5,829 bases of DNA from Clostridia bacterium. Its GTDB lineage: Bacteria; Bacillota; Clostridia; Christensenellales; Aristaeellaceae. Positions within the stretch are counted from its first letter, which is position 1, and the number at the start of each line of letters is the position of its first letter. The stretch covers positions 1 to 5,829 of the forward strand of contig JAFUWR010000123.1 in the NCBI GenBank assembly GCA_017471125.1. Reading direction: 5' to 3'. Made by a program: the position numbers and the translations under genes. Shown here in pieces: positions 1 through 5,159 of the stretch. The notes below the pieces were generated by a model. The model was given only the letters and a program-made list of their open reading frames with translations, had not been told where the DNA came from and ran no database searches.

Positions 1-219
1 GGCCTTGACGCTGCCGGTGACCTTCCGCATGGAGGGCTGCTCGCTGAACGCCTGCCGCAGGCCGCGACAGGAGGCCAGCGCGAACAGCCGCGACAGCCAG
101 GTGTAGATGAACACGTTTTCCGCCATGTCCGACCGGCCCAGCGCCGAGACGATCAGCAGCGCCAGCGGCAGCAGGGCATCCGCAGGCCGGACCATGCGCA
201 TTTTGTTGAGTTTCTTCAT
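1..219 (-). CDS. Unidentified membrane protein, N-terminal 73 residues (partial)
   Basis: An open frame begins with ATG at 219-217 and runs off the left edge without a stop, so only 73 residues are visible. The start is supported by a GAGGA Shine-Dalgarno sequence that overlaps the TGA stop of the upstream MBL gene, 8 nt before the ATG. The protein opens with a basic stretch (MKKLNKMRM), followed by a hydrophobic helix at about residues 14-28 (ADALLPLALLIVSALG) and a second amphipathic, aromatic stretch at about 35-50. This fits an inner-membrane protein with a cytoplasmic N-terminus. Only 11 nt separate it from the MBL gene, so it is almost certainly the next cistron of the leftward operon. 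I do not recognise the family. A multi-helix transporter or flippase is possible, but the visible part has no diagnostic motif. Confidence 0.72.
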   Translation of the reverse strand, partial: MKKLNKMRMVRPADALLPLALLIVSALGRSDMAENVFIYTWLSRLFALASCRGLRQAFSEQPSMRKVTGSVKA

Positions 220-230
220 ATTATATGTCC

Positions 231-1046
231 TCATTGGAAGCGAAGCTCCGAGCGCACGGAGAACATGCCGCTGTTGCCGTCCCGGGACGCCACGATGACG
301 CGCACGTCGGCCTCGGGGTCGAAGCCCTCCTGCCGCAGGGCCAGCTCGCAGCACTTCAGCGCCAGCTCGGGGTAGTTGTTTTCCTTGGAGAGATGCCCCA
401 GCACGATCTGCCGCGCCCCGCCGCGCACCAGCTCCGCCGCCACCTCGCCCGCGTCGTCGTTGGAGAGGTGGCCCCTTTTGCCCATGATGCGCTTCTTGAG
501 CTCGAAGGGATAGGGCCCGGTCTGGAGCATGCCGGGGTCGAAGTTGGACTCCAATATCACCGCGTCCGCGCCGACGATGTGCTTGAGCCAACTGTCGCGG
601 ACGCTGCCCAGGTCCGTGGCGATGGCCAGCTTGGCCCCGGCGATCTCGAAGGTGTAGCCCACGGGCTGGGCGGCGTCGTGGGGCGTGGGGAACGGCGTGA
701 CGTCGATGGAGCCGATGAAAAAGTCCCGCTCCGGCTCGAACACCCGCATGTTCCGGCTCGCCACCGCGCCGATCTTCCCCTCCATCCCCCGCCAGGTGCC
801 CTCGGTGGCGTAGACCGGCAGGTCGAACTTCCGGGAGAGTATGCCGATGCCCTTGATGTGGTCGATGTGCTCGTGGGTCACCAGTATGCCGCTGAGCGAC
901 GCGGGGTCCACCCCCACCTGCTTCAATTCGTTGATGATGCGGGTGCCCGAAAGGCCCGCGTCCACCAGGATGTGGGCGTCGTCGCACCCGACGTAGGTCG
1001 CATTTCCGCTCGAACCGCTGAACAGCGGCGAAAAGCGCAGTTCCAT
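231..1046 (-). CDS. walJ: WalJ/YycJ-type MBL-fold metallohydrolase (probable DNA exonuclease)
   Basis: This 271-residue protein has the full metallo-beta-lactamase signature and about the usual YycJ/WalJ length. Visible motifs are the N-terminal LFSGSSGNATYV, typical of the YycJ group, the metal-binding HEHIDH (residues 58-63) after a VT strand, TPHDA (H123), ATDLG (D145), LESNFD (166-170), RGHLS (H193) and LGHLSKENN (H218). These supply the usual ligands for two metal ions. Characterised YycJ homologues in Bacillus are cytoplasmic nucleases acting 5' to 3' on DNA and linked to mismatch repair; the same activity here is inferred from family membership. In many Firmicutes the gene follows the walRK two-component genes near the origin, but no walRK genes lie next to it here. 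GGAGG at 1058-1054, 7 nt before the ATG, fixes the start. It is the third gene of the leftward operon, 33 nt after the radical SAM gene. Confidence 0.93.
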   Translation of the reverse strand: MELRFSPLFSGSSGNATYVGCDDAHILVDAGLSGTRIINELKQVGVDPASLSGILVTHEHIDHIKGIGILSRKFDLPVYATEGTWRGMEGKIGAVASRNMRVFEPERDFFIGSIDVTPFPTPHDAAQPVGYTFEIAGAKLAIATDLGSVRDSWLKHIVGADAVILESNFDPGMLQTGPYPFELKKRIMGKRGHLSNDDAGEVAAELVRGGARQIVLGHLSKENNYPELALKCCELALRQEGFDPEADVRVIVASRDGNSGMFSVRSELRFQ

Positions 1047-1053
1047 CCAATAT

Positions 1054-1058
1054 CCTCC
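1054..1058 (-). promoter_or_regulatory. Shine-Dalgarno site of the MBL gene
   Basis: On the minus strand GGAGG lies 7 nt before the ATG at 1046. The 33-nt gap to the upstream stop codon shows no terminator-like hairpin and little room for a promoter, which supports co-transcription with the radical SAM gene. Confidence 0.75.
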
Positions 1059-1079
1059 GTGTGCTTTGGTACGGGTCTA

Positions 1080-1967
1080 TTATACCCCATGGACGCCGGT
1101 CAGGTCAAACGCCGGGATGTATTTTTCGTCCGACGACGACAGCTCCTGCACGAAGCCGTCCTCCAGGCCCAGGTCCATCAGGTGGTCCACCACCCGGTCG
1201 TACTCGTCCTGGGTGAGCCGCCGGTCCAGCGCGTCCACCTCCGCGACGTCGCCGAAGGGCAGGTATTGGGCCATCAGGCTGACCCACGCGCCGGGGAGAT
1301 TCGCGGCGATCCAGTCGAGCACGCGCATGGACTCGTCGGCGCGGCCCGGCAGGATCAGGTGCCGCACGATGACGCCGCGCCGGATGATGCCGTCGTCGCC
1401 CAGCGCCACCGGCCCGGTCTGGCGAAGCATCTCCTTGATGGCGGGGGCGGCGTAGTCGAAGTAGTCGCCCGCGGCGGAGTAGCGCCGCGCGGAATCCCGG
1501 TCGATGTACTTGAGGTCCGGCAGGTACACCTGCACCGCGCCCTCGAGGCGCCTGACCGTCTCCACGCGCTCGTAGCCGCCCGTGTTCCACACCACCGGCA
1601 CCGGCAGGCCGCCTTCGAGGGACGAGAGGATGGCCTCGGTGAAGTGGGTGGGATTGACGAGGTTGATGTTGTTGGCGCCCTGGGCGATCAGCTCGAAGTA
1701 GATCTCCCGCAGGCGTTCGATGCTGACCCGCTCGCCGTAGCCGCCGTGGGAGATCGGGTAGTTCTGGCAGAACCGGCAGCGCAGGGAACAGCCCGAGAAG
1801 AACACCGCGCCGGAGCCGCGCGCGCCGCTGATGACCGGCTCCTCGTCGAAGTGCAGCGCCGCACGGGCCAGCACCGGGTCCGCGCCCATGCGGCAAAAGC
1901 CCGCGCCGGTGTCGCCGCGCTCCGCGCGGCACAGGCGGGGACAGGTATCGCAGACGTAGGGTTTCAC
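1080..1967 (-). CDS. PflX-like radical SAM protein (pyruvate formate-lyase activating enzyme-related, COG1313 type)
   Basis: This 295-residue protein carries the radical SAM signature CxxxCxxC as C60-SLR-C64-RF-C67, within FSGCSLRCRFCQNYPIS; these cysteines hold a [4Fe-4S] cluster that cleaves S-adenosylmethionine. Other family features are NINLVNPTHFT (100-110), VVWNTGGY (125-132), YLPDLKY (148-154), VRHLILPG (201-208) and SLMAQYLP (230-237). A further cysteine group sits at the N-terminus (C6, C9, C13, C25). The pattern fits COG1313 (PflX), a group named for similarity to pyruvate formate-lyase activase whose substrates are mostly unknown. No pyruvate formate-lyase gene is nearby, so glycyl-radical activation is not shown. 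The start is GTG at 1967-1965, chosen because GGAGG lies 7 nt upstream (1979-1975) and CDTCPRLC must be included. A parS site begins 2 bp upstream of that Shine-Dalgarno. It is the second gene of the leftward operon. Confidence 0.9.
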   Translation of the reverse strand: MKPYVCDTCPRLCRAERGDTGAGFCRMGADPVLARAALHFDEEPVISGARGSGAVFFSGCSLRCRFCQNYPISHGGYGERVSIERLREIYFELIAQGANNINLVNPTHFTEAILSSLEGGLPVPVVWNTGGYERVETVRRLEGAVQVYLPDLKYIDRDSARRYSAAGDYFDYAAPAIKEMLRQTGPVALGDDGIIRRGVIVRHLILPGRADESMRVLDWIAANLPGAWVSLMAQYLPFGDVAEVDALDRRLTQDEYDRVVDHLMDLGLEDGFVQELSSSDEKYIPAFDLTGVHGV

Positions 1968-1974
1968 AGAGGTA

Positions 1975-1979
1975 CCTCC
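1975..1979 (-). promoter_or_regulatory. Shine-Dalgarno site deciding a GTG start
   Basis: On the minus strand GGAGG is followed by 7 nt and then GTG at 1967, which identifies GTG as the start of the radical SAM gene. The site is only 2 bp from the nearer parS palindrome, so the message leading into it carries self-complementary parS sequence. Confidence 0.75.
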
Positions 1980-1981
1980 AT

Positions 1982-1997
1982 TGTTTCACGTGAAACA
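1982..1997. other. parS: parS centromere site 1 (ParB/Spo0J binding site)
   Basis: The sequence TGTTTCACGTGAAACA is a perfect 16-bp palindrome. It fits the Bacillus-type parS consensus TGTTNCACGTGAAACA at every position. ParB (Spo0J) loads at such sites and spreads along neighbouring DNA; with ParA/Soj and SMC condensin it organises and separates the origin regions. The site lies in the gap between the phosphoesterase and radical SAM genes. No parA or parB gene is in the window, as expected when parS sites are scattered around the origin. Confidence 0.95.
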
Positions 1998-2018
1998 TTG
2001 GGCCGCGACAGCGGCGAA

Positions 2019-2034
2019 TGTTTCACGTGAAACA
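2019..2034. other. parS: parS centromere site 2 (ParB/Spo0J binding site)
   Basis: A second exact copy of TGTTTCACGTGAAACA lies 37 bp centre to centre from the first, about 3.5 helical turns. It directly abuts the TGA stop codon (2037-2035) of the leftward phosphoesterase gene. The match extends to an 18-bp palindrome with the flanking A and T. Two perfect copies in a 67-bp gap cannot reasonably be chance and mark a ParB loading centre. Confidence 0.95.
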
Positions 2035-2925
2035 TCACGCTTCAAAGTTCGTCAGGGTGATGAGCCAGACCTCGGCCTCGGTGCCGAGCCGCAGGGGGAC
2101 ACCCTCGCAGCCGACGCCGGAGGTGGTCAGCATAGGCACGCCGGTCTCCCGGGTCCAGCCATGAAGGAACTGCTGCTCGAGGGAGGTCAGCTTGAGCATG
2201 CTCCTGCCAAGCAGCCGCACCTGTCCGCCGTGGGTGTGCCCGGCCAGGCACAGGTCCACCCAGCGCCCGCCGTCCATGGCCTCCACGGTGTTCAGCACGG
2301 GGAAGCAGTCGGGGCTGTCGGCCACGGCCACCACGCACTCGCCGCTGCGGAACAGCTTGCCGCCGGCCTGGACGTTCTCGGAGTTTTTGTTCAATCCCAC
2401 CAGCCACAGCCTGTCGTCGCCGAGCTCGATCAGGTGGCGGCTGTCGTTGAGCATGGCGAACCCGCAGGCGTCCAAGAGCTGATACAGCCCGTCGCCGTCC
2501 TCGGGCGCGGCCAGCGCGAAGCGTCCCAGCGGCGCGTCGAAATCGGCGATCAGGTGGAAGAACCGGTCCCGGGCTGCCAGGTCGTCCTCCGTCAGCCCGT
2601 CCACGCCGTTTAAGATCTGGGGCAGGGAGTGGGCGGTGTAGTCGCCGCCAAGGATGAGCATGTCCGGCTTCAACGCCTGGAGCCTGCGTACCAAACCCGC
2701 GGCCCGGTCGGGCGTGTTCGGCCCGCCAAGGTCGATGTCGGACAGATAGAGTATCGTCCGGCCCTCGAAGGACGGGGGAAGCTCACCCAGGTAGACCGTC
2801 GCCCGCTTGAGCACCACGGTGTTGGCGCGCAGCGTCATATAGCCGACCATGCACGCTATCAGCGCGAATATGGCCAGCCCGATCCACAGCCCCGTCCGCC
2901 GCCGCTTTTTCGCCTTTCGCTTCAT
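2035..2925 (-). CDS. Membrane-anchored calcineurin-like metallophosphoesterase with altered metal-site motifs
   Basis: This 296-residue protein starts with a strongly basic tail (MKRKAKKRRR) and one transmembrane helix (about 13-31), so the remaining domain probably lies outside the membrane. The domain resembles YkuE-type phosphoesterases: YLSDIDLGG (60-68), LILGGDYT (90-97), GRFALAAPEDGDG (134-146), VAVADSPDCF (199-208) and CLAGHTHGGQVRL (226-238). In the active family these are normally SDxHxG, GGDY, GNHD/E, a histidine in an SHxPD-like motif, and GHTHGGQ. Here DxH has become D63-I-D65, the GNHD position reads APED (140-143), and the fourth-motif histidine is absent (ADSPD, 202-206). Only GGD (D95) and GHTHGGQ (H230, H232) are intact. 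Catalysis may be lost or altered; the frame itself is intact. GAGG at 2935-2932 lies 6 nt before the ATG. It is the first gene of the leftward operon and its stop touches a parS site. Confidence 0.87.
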   Translation of the reverse strand: MKRKAKKRRRTGLWIGLAIFALIACMVGYMTLRANTVVLKRATVYLGELPPSFEGRTILYLSDIDLGGPNTPDRAAGLVRRLQALKPDMLILGGDYTAHSLPQILNGVDGLTEDDLAARDRFFHLIADFDAPLGRFALAAPEDGDGLYQLLDACGFAMLNDSRHLIELGDDRLWLVGLNKNSENVQAGGKLFRSGECVVAVADSPDCFPVLNTVEAMDGGRWVDLCLAGHTHGGQVRLLGRSMLKLTSLEQQFLHGWTRETGVPMLTTSGVGCEGVPLRLGTEAEVWLITLTNFEA

Positions 2926-2931
2926 TTATGA

Positions 2932-2935
2932 CCTC
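2932..2935 (-). promoter_or_regulatory. Shine-Dalgarno site of the phosphoesterase gene
   Basis: On the minus strand GAGG (within TGAGGT) lies 6 nt before the ATG at 2925. It supports this start, which keeps the basic N-terminus and the membrane anchor. Confidence 0.6.
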
Positions 2936-2990
2936 ATATGACGGAAATGTGACAAAATCTTGCGCGTCGCACCGCCGCCGTTTCCAGCAT

Positions 2991-2999
2991 TGTGGATAA
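2991..2999 (-). promoter_or_regulatory. Perfect DnaA box (TTATCCACA)
   Basis: The minus strand reads TTATCCACA, the strongest consensus binding site for the replication initiator DnaA. It lies in non-coding DNA of the divergent control region, about 75 nt into the predicted leftward transcript and about 95 bp upstream of the predicted rightward start. A 9-bp exact match in ~245 bp on either strand is expected by chance in roughly 0.2% of cases for unbiased DNA. A regulatory DnaA site is more likely than an origin, because I see no cluster of further perfect boxes and no dnaA or dnaN gene. Confidence 0.6.
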
Positions 3000-3013
3000 A
3001 TCTTGAAATTATG

Positions 3014-3039
3014 CCGGGAAATGTCCGCATTTTACCCGG
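3014..3039. other. Bulged stem-loop in the divergent region
   Basis: CCGGG-AAATG (3014-3023) can pair with CATTT-TA-CCCGG (3028-3039), giving ten base pairs with a 2-nt bulge around a TCCG loop. On the plus strand it is followed by TTTTG, weakly terminator-like, but no plus-strand gene precedes it. On the minus strand it would fold in the 5' leader of the phosphoesterase transcript. Function is unassigned; it could be a leader structure. Confidence 0.4.
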
Positions 3040-3058
3040 TTTTGTCACAGGAGTATCG

Positions 3059-3087
3059 TTGCAACCCGCTGACCATTCAATTATAAT
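3059..3087 (+). promoter_or_regulatory. Rightward sigma-70/sigma-A-type promoter
   Basis: The -35 element TTGCAA (3059-3064; 4 of 6 consensus bases) and a perfect -10 TATAAT (3082-3087) are separated by exactly 17 bp. Transcription would start near 3094 and give a leader of about 90 nt before the gene at 3184. The -10 core overlaps that of an oppositely directed promoter. Confidence 0.72.
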
Positions 3088-3108
3088 ATGAATTGATATG
3101 GCATACAA
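3080..3108 (-). promoter_or_regulatory. Leftward sigma-70/sigma-A-type promoter
   Basis: On the minus strand TTGTAT (3108-3103; 4 of 6 consensus bases) and a perfect TATAAT (3085-3080) are separated by exactly 17 bp. Transcription would start near 3073 and give a leader of about 148 nt before the phosphoesterase ATG at 2925. It shares the self-complementary ATTATAAT with the rightward promoter, so both could not be occupied together. Confidence 0.65.
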
Positions 3109-3110
3109 GG

Positions 3111-3145
3111 GACAGGTGTCTTTTGGCGGGGCCAAAAAGCCTGTT
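3111..3145 (+). promoter_or_regulatory. Stem-loop in the 5' leader of the DUF5711-like gene
   Basis: In the predicted rightward transcript ACAGG (3112-3116) can pair with CCTGT (3140-3144). Inside it, CTTTTGGC (3120-3127) pairs with GCCAAAA plus G (3131-3139, one bulged A) around a GGG loop. An outer G-U pair (3111/3145) is possible. That makes about 13 pairs with a small TGT internal loop. GGGAC (3109-3113) could instead pair with GTCCC (3155-3159), so two folds compete just before the Shine-Dalgarno at 3171-3177. No known riboswitch class is recognised, and no U-tract follows the hairpin. Confidence 0.4.
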
Positions 3146-3183
3146 AAAAGTTCCGTCCCGGCAAAAATCCGAGGGAGTATTGC

Positions 3184-4281
3184 ATGGAACGAAAGCGAAA
3201 GCAAGGGATTCCAGGGGCAATCGCTCTGCTGATCGTGATATTCGCCTGCGTGATCGCGTTCGTGGCCGCGAGGATCTTCACGAACGTCACCCGCAGGAGC
3301 GCCTACGACTATAAGTCCGTGGACATCCCCGCCAGCCAGTCGCTGGAGGTGGTGGACGACGGGTTTATATACTACGACGGGAGCTCCATCGCCTCCGTCA
3401 ACACAGAGGCGAAGGTCAAGTGGTCGTACCTGATCGGCAAGAACGCCGATTTCGACGCCACCGACTACGGCGTGGCCGCGTGGACCGGCGAGAAGCTGAC
3501 GCTGATCGACAGCCAGTCCGGCACGGCCTCCTACTCCGGCGGCATGGACGCCGACGTGTTGTCCGCCCGCATCGGCGAGCGCTACACGGCGGTCCTGCTG
3601 GCACCGGAGCACGACAGCACGATCGTCTTAATGGAAAAGGGCGGCCGGCGCGTGAACAGCATAACGCTCACGAGCCAGACCGTCATCGACTACGGCTTCT
3701 TCTCGAAGGGGTCGCTTCTGTGGGTCATGAGCCTTGACTCCAGCGGCACGGTGCCCTCCTGCACCATCAACACCTACCGCCCCGGCAAGGAGCGGGTGGG
3801 CATGATCCACGACATCGAGCAATTGATGTACGGCGTGGTGTTCCAGTCGTCCTACTTCTGCTGTCCCGGCGACACGTTTTTGAAGGTGTACGACTACACC
3901 GGCAACGAGGACAAGTCCCGGCGGCGGCTGGTCTACGGCTGGTACATGGCCGCGCTGGACGACGCCATGGACGACCCGATCATGGCCTTCGTGCCCGCCA
4001 GCCAGTACGACTCCGCCGACGGCATGCGGGACGTGCGCATGATCCGCGCAAGCCTCGACCAGCAGGTGCGCATGCCCTACGGGTGCCAGTCGCTCATCTG
4101 CCGAAACAACCGAGTCTACGGCTTCTCCACCGAGGGCTTCGTGTGCATCGCGGAGCAGGGCAAGGGCTCCGTCGGGGCCTACCGCCTGCCGATGGCCTTC
4201 GACCGGGTCTACGGCGTCACCGACAACAGCTACGCCGTGCTGGGCAGCGGCACCACCGTCCACATGCTCAACCTGTCGTAG
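3184..4281 (+). CDS. Membrane-anchored propeller-like protein, probable DUF5711 family
   Basis: This 365-residue protein has a short basic N-terminus (MERKRKQ), one transmembrane helix (about 11-30) and a long extracytoplasmic domain. The domain is made of recurring short beta-strand units with alternating hydrophobic and aromatic residues and turns, for example DDGFIYYDGSSIASV (58-72), TDYGVAAWTGEKLTLID (93-109), RYTAVLLAPEHDSTIVLM (133-150), KGSLLWVMSLDSS (175-187) and DNSYAVLGSGTTVHMLN (347-363). This is typical of a beta-propeller (WD40/PQQ-like) fold. Architecture and overall look fit DUF5711, an uncharacterised clostridial family; the assignment is from recognition and was not searched. 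No catalytic motif is seen, so a binding or scaffold role outside the membrane is the best inference. GAGGGAG (3171-3177) lies 6 nt before the ATG. It is first in the rightward group, with cvpA 60 bp downstream. Confidence 0.85.
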   Translation: MERKRKQGIPGAIALLIVIFACVIAFVAARIFTNVTRRSAYDYKSVDIPASQSLEVVDDGFIYYDGSSIASVNTEAKVKWSYLIGKNADFDATDYGVAAWTGEKLTLIDSQSGTASYSGGMDADVLSARIGERYTAVLLAPEHDSTIVLMEKGGRRVNSITLTSQTVIDYGFFSKGSLLWVMSLDSSGTVPSCTINTYRPGKERVGMIHDIEQLMYGVVFQSSYFCCPGDTFLKVYDYTGNEDKSRRRLVYGWYMAALDDAMDDPIMAFVPASQYDSADGMRDVRMIRASLDQQVRMPYGCQSLICRNNRVYGFSTEGFVCIAEQGKGSVGAYRLPMAFDRVYGVTDNSYAVLGSGTTVHMLNLS

Positions 4282-4341
4282 CGCATGAGATGTAAGAAAT
4301 TGGATAGACTTTAGATAAAACACACTTCGGAGGGTCAAACC

Positions 4342-5076
4342 ATGAATTTACTGGATGTGGTCATCCTCGCGATACTGGCCTTTTACCTGATCTCGGGCAT
4401 GTATCGCGGCTCCATCACCTCCTTCCTGGGGACGGCGGGCTTCGTCGCGGCCTGGTTCGGGGCGCGGCAGCTCTATCCCCAGGTGGCGCAGCTCGCCCTG
4501 TCCAACCAGACGCTGATGGCCGTGCTGAACCAATACCTGGAGCCGGAGTCCTTCTTCGCCACCCACGCCCAGGCCGTCACCACCGTGTCGGAGGTGATCG
4601 CCGGCGGCGAGACGGCCATACAGAACGCCATCGCCTCGGTGTCCAGCAACCTGGCCGTGGTGTCCAAGGCGTTCGAGGCCAACGTGCGCTCCCAGGTGTT
4701 CCAGAACCTGGGCATCGACACCCTGGCCGACTACCTGGACCAGACCATCTGGCAGGCCGTGTTCAACGTGGGCGCGTTCATACTGTGCTTCGTGGCGCTA
4801 TACGTGCTGGCGATGCTGGTGGTCAACCTGCTGGACCACGTGATCTCCTTCCCCCTCCTGCGGGGCGTGGACTGGCTGGTGGGCGGACTGCTCGGGCTGG
4901 CGCGGGGCCTGGTGGTGTGCGCGCTGCTGCTTTTCCTGCTGCCCGCCATCGCCCAGATCGTCTCGCCGCAGTTCGCCGCCGATCTGGTCAACAACTCGAC
5001 GCTGATGAAGCTGTTCGACCAGATCAAGTCGCTGGATTTCGTCAAGTCGTGGATGCACACGCTGATCGGCGGCTGA
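4342..5076 (+). CDS. cvpA: CvpA family membrane protein
   Basis: This 244-residue protein has the CvpA layout. The first helix is NLLDVVILAILAFYLISG (2-19), followed by the family's turn MYRGSI (20-25) and a second helix (about 27-44). A long, weakly hydrophobic extracytoplasmic segment (about 45-138) follows, then helices at about 140-163 and 178-203. The diagnostic VDWLVGGLLGLARGLVV (176-192) matches the CvpA LD-x-x-x-GGxxGxxRG signature. CvpA was named for colicin V production in Escherichia coli; its homologues are linked to envelope integrity, and the Firmicute forms lack a defined biochemical function. The loop of about 95 residues makes it longer than the E. coli protein (about 160 residues). 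GGAGGG (4329-4334) lies 7 nt before the ATG. The 60-bp AT-rich gap to the upstream gene has no convincing promoter or terminator, so the two are probably co-transcribed. A terminator-like hairpin follows. Confidence 0.93.
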   Translation: MNLLDVVILAILAFYLISGMYRGSITSFLGTAGFVAAWFGARQLYPQVAQLALSNQTLMAVLNQYLEPESFFATHAQAVTTVSEVIAGGETAIQNAIASVSSNLAVVSKAFEANVRSQVFQNLGIDTLADYLDQTIWQAVFNVGAFILCFVALYVLAMLVVNLLDHVISFPLLRGVDWLVGGLLGLARGLVVCALLLFLLPAIAQIVSPQFAADLVNNSTLMKLFDQIKSLDFVKSWMHTLIGG

Positions 5077-5102
5077 CCGGGCCTGACACGGTAAAAAACA
5101 CG

Positions 5103-5136
5103 CCCATCTGCCCGAAATTCGCGCAGATGGGGTTTT
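5103..5136 (+). terminator. Intrinsic terminator or attenuator between cvpA and ftsK
   Basis: CCCATCTGC (5103-5111) and GCAGATGGG (5123-5131) form a perfect 9-bp stem around an 11-nt loop, followed by GTTTT (5132-5136). The U-run is short, so termination may be partial. The hairpin starts 26 nt after the cvpA stop. Only about 23 nt separate the T-run from the ftsK Shine-Dalgarno, leaving no room for a downstream promoter, so ftsK expression probably depends on read-through or on a promoter inside cvpA. Confidence 0.7.
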
Positions 5137-5159
5137 CGCGCCGTCGCGCGCGCATAAAT

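Larger units (their letters stand above)
2948..3049. repeat. 10-bp inverted repeat TGTGACAAAA ... TTTTGTCACA, arms 82 bp apart
   Basis: TGTGACAAAA at 2948-2957 is the exact reverse complement of TTTTGTCACA at 3040-3049. Both arms lie in the leftward transcript's predicted leader, upstream of the rightward promoter. They enclose the perfect DnaA box. Each arm contains TTTGTCACA, which matches the DnaA box at 6 of 9 positions, so they could be weak DnaA sites or operator half-sites for another protein. The function is unknown. Confidence 0.5.

Noticed and set aside
1105..1998. A 297-codon minus-strand frame starting MFHVKQ
   Set aside because: The start is parS sequence read as codons, and the remainder is an R/G/P-rich shadow frame of the radical SAM gene with none of its motifs.
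225..2030. A 601-codon open frame on the plus strand
   Set aside because: It lies antisense to two well-recognised genes (MBL and radical SAM) with clear motifs and Shine-Dalgarno sites, and crosses their junction and a parS site. Its product is low-complexity (rich in A, V, H, G, R). Long antisense frames are expected in GC-rich coding DNA.
1981..2613. A 210-codon plus-strand frame starting in parS (MFHVKH)
   Set aside because: It is antisense to the phosphoesterase gene, starts inside parS without a Shine-Dalgarno and resembles no family.
2948..3049. CRP-type operator from the TGTGA / TCACA arms
   Set aside because: CRP half-sites are separated by 6 bp, whereas these arms are 82 bp apart.
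2938..3183. A replication origin (oriC)
   Set aside because: Only one perfect DnaA box is present, the other candidates are weak, and no dnaA, dnaN or rpmH gene is seen. A regulatory DnaA site fits better.
2926..3612. A 228-codon minus-strand frame over the control region
   Set aside because: It covers the divergent promoters and the antisense of the DUF5711-like gene, with composition that changes abruptly at the gene boundary.
4282..4341. A promoter in the AT-rich gap before cvpA
   Set aside because: TAAAAC at 4316-4321 is weakly -10-like, but no acceptable -35 lies at 16-18 bp. Co-transcription with the upstream gene is simpler.
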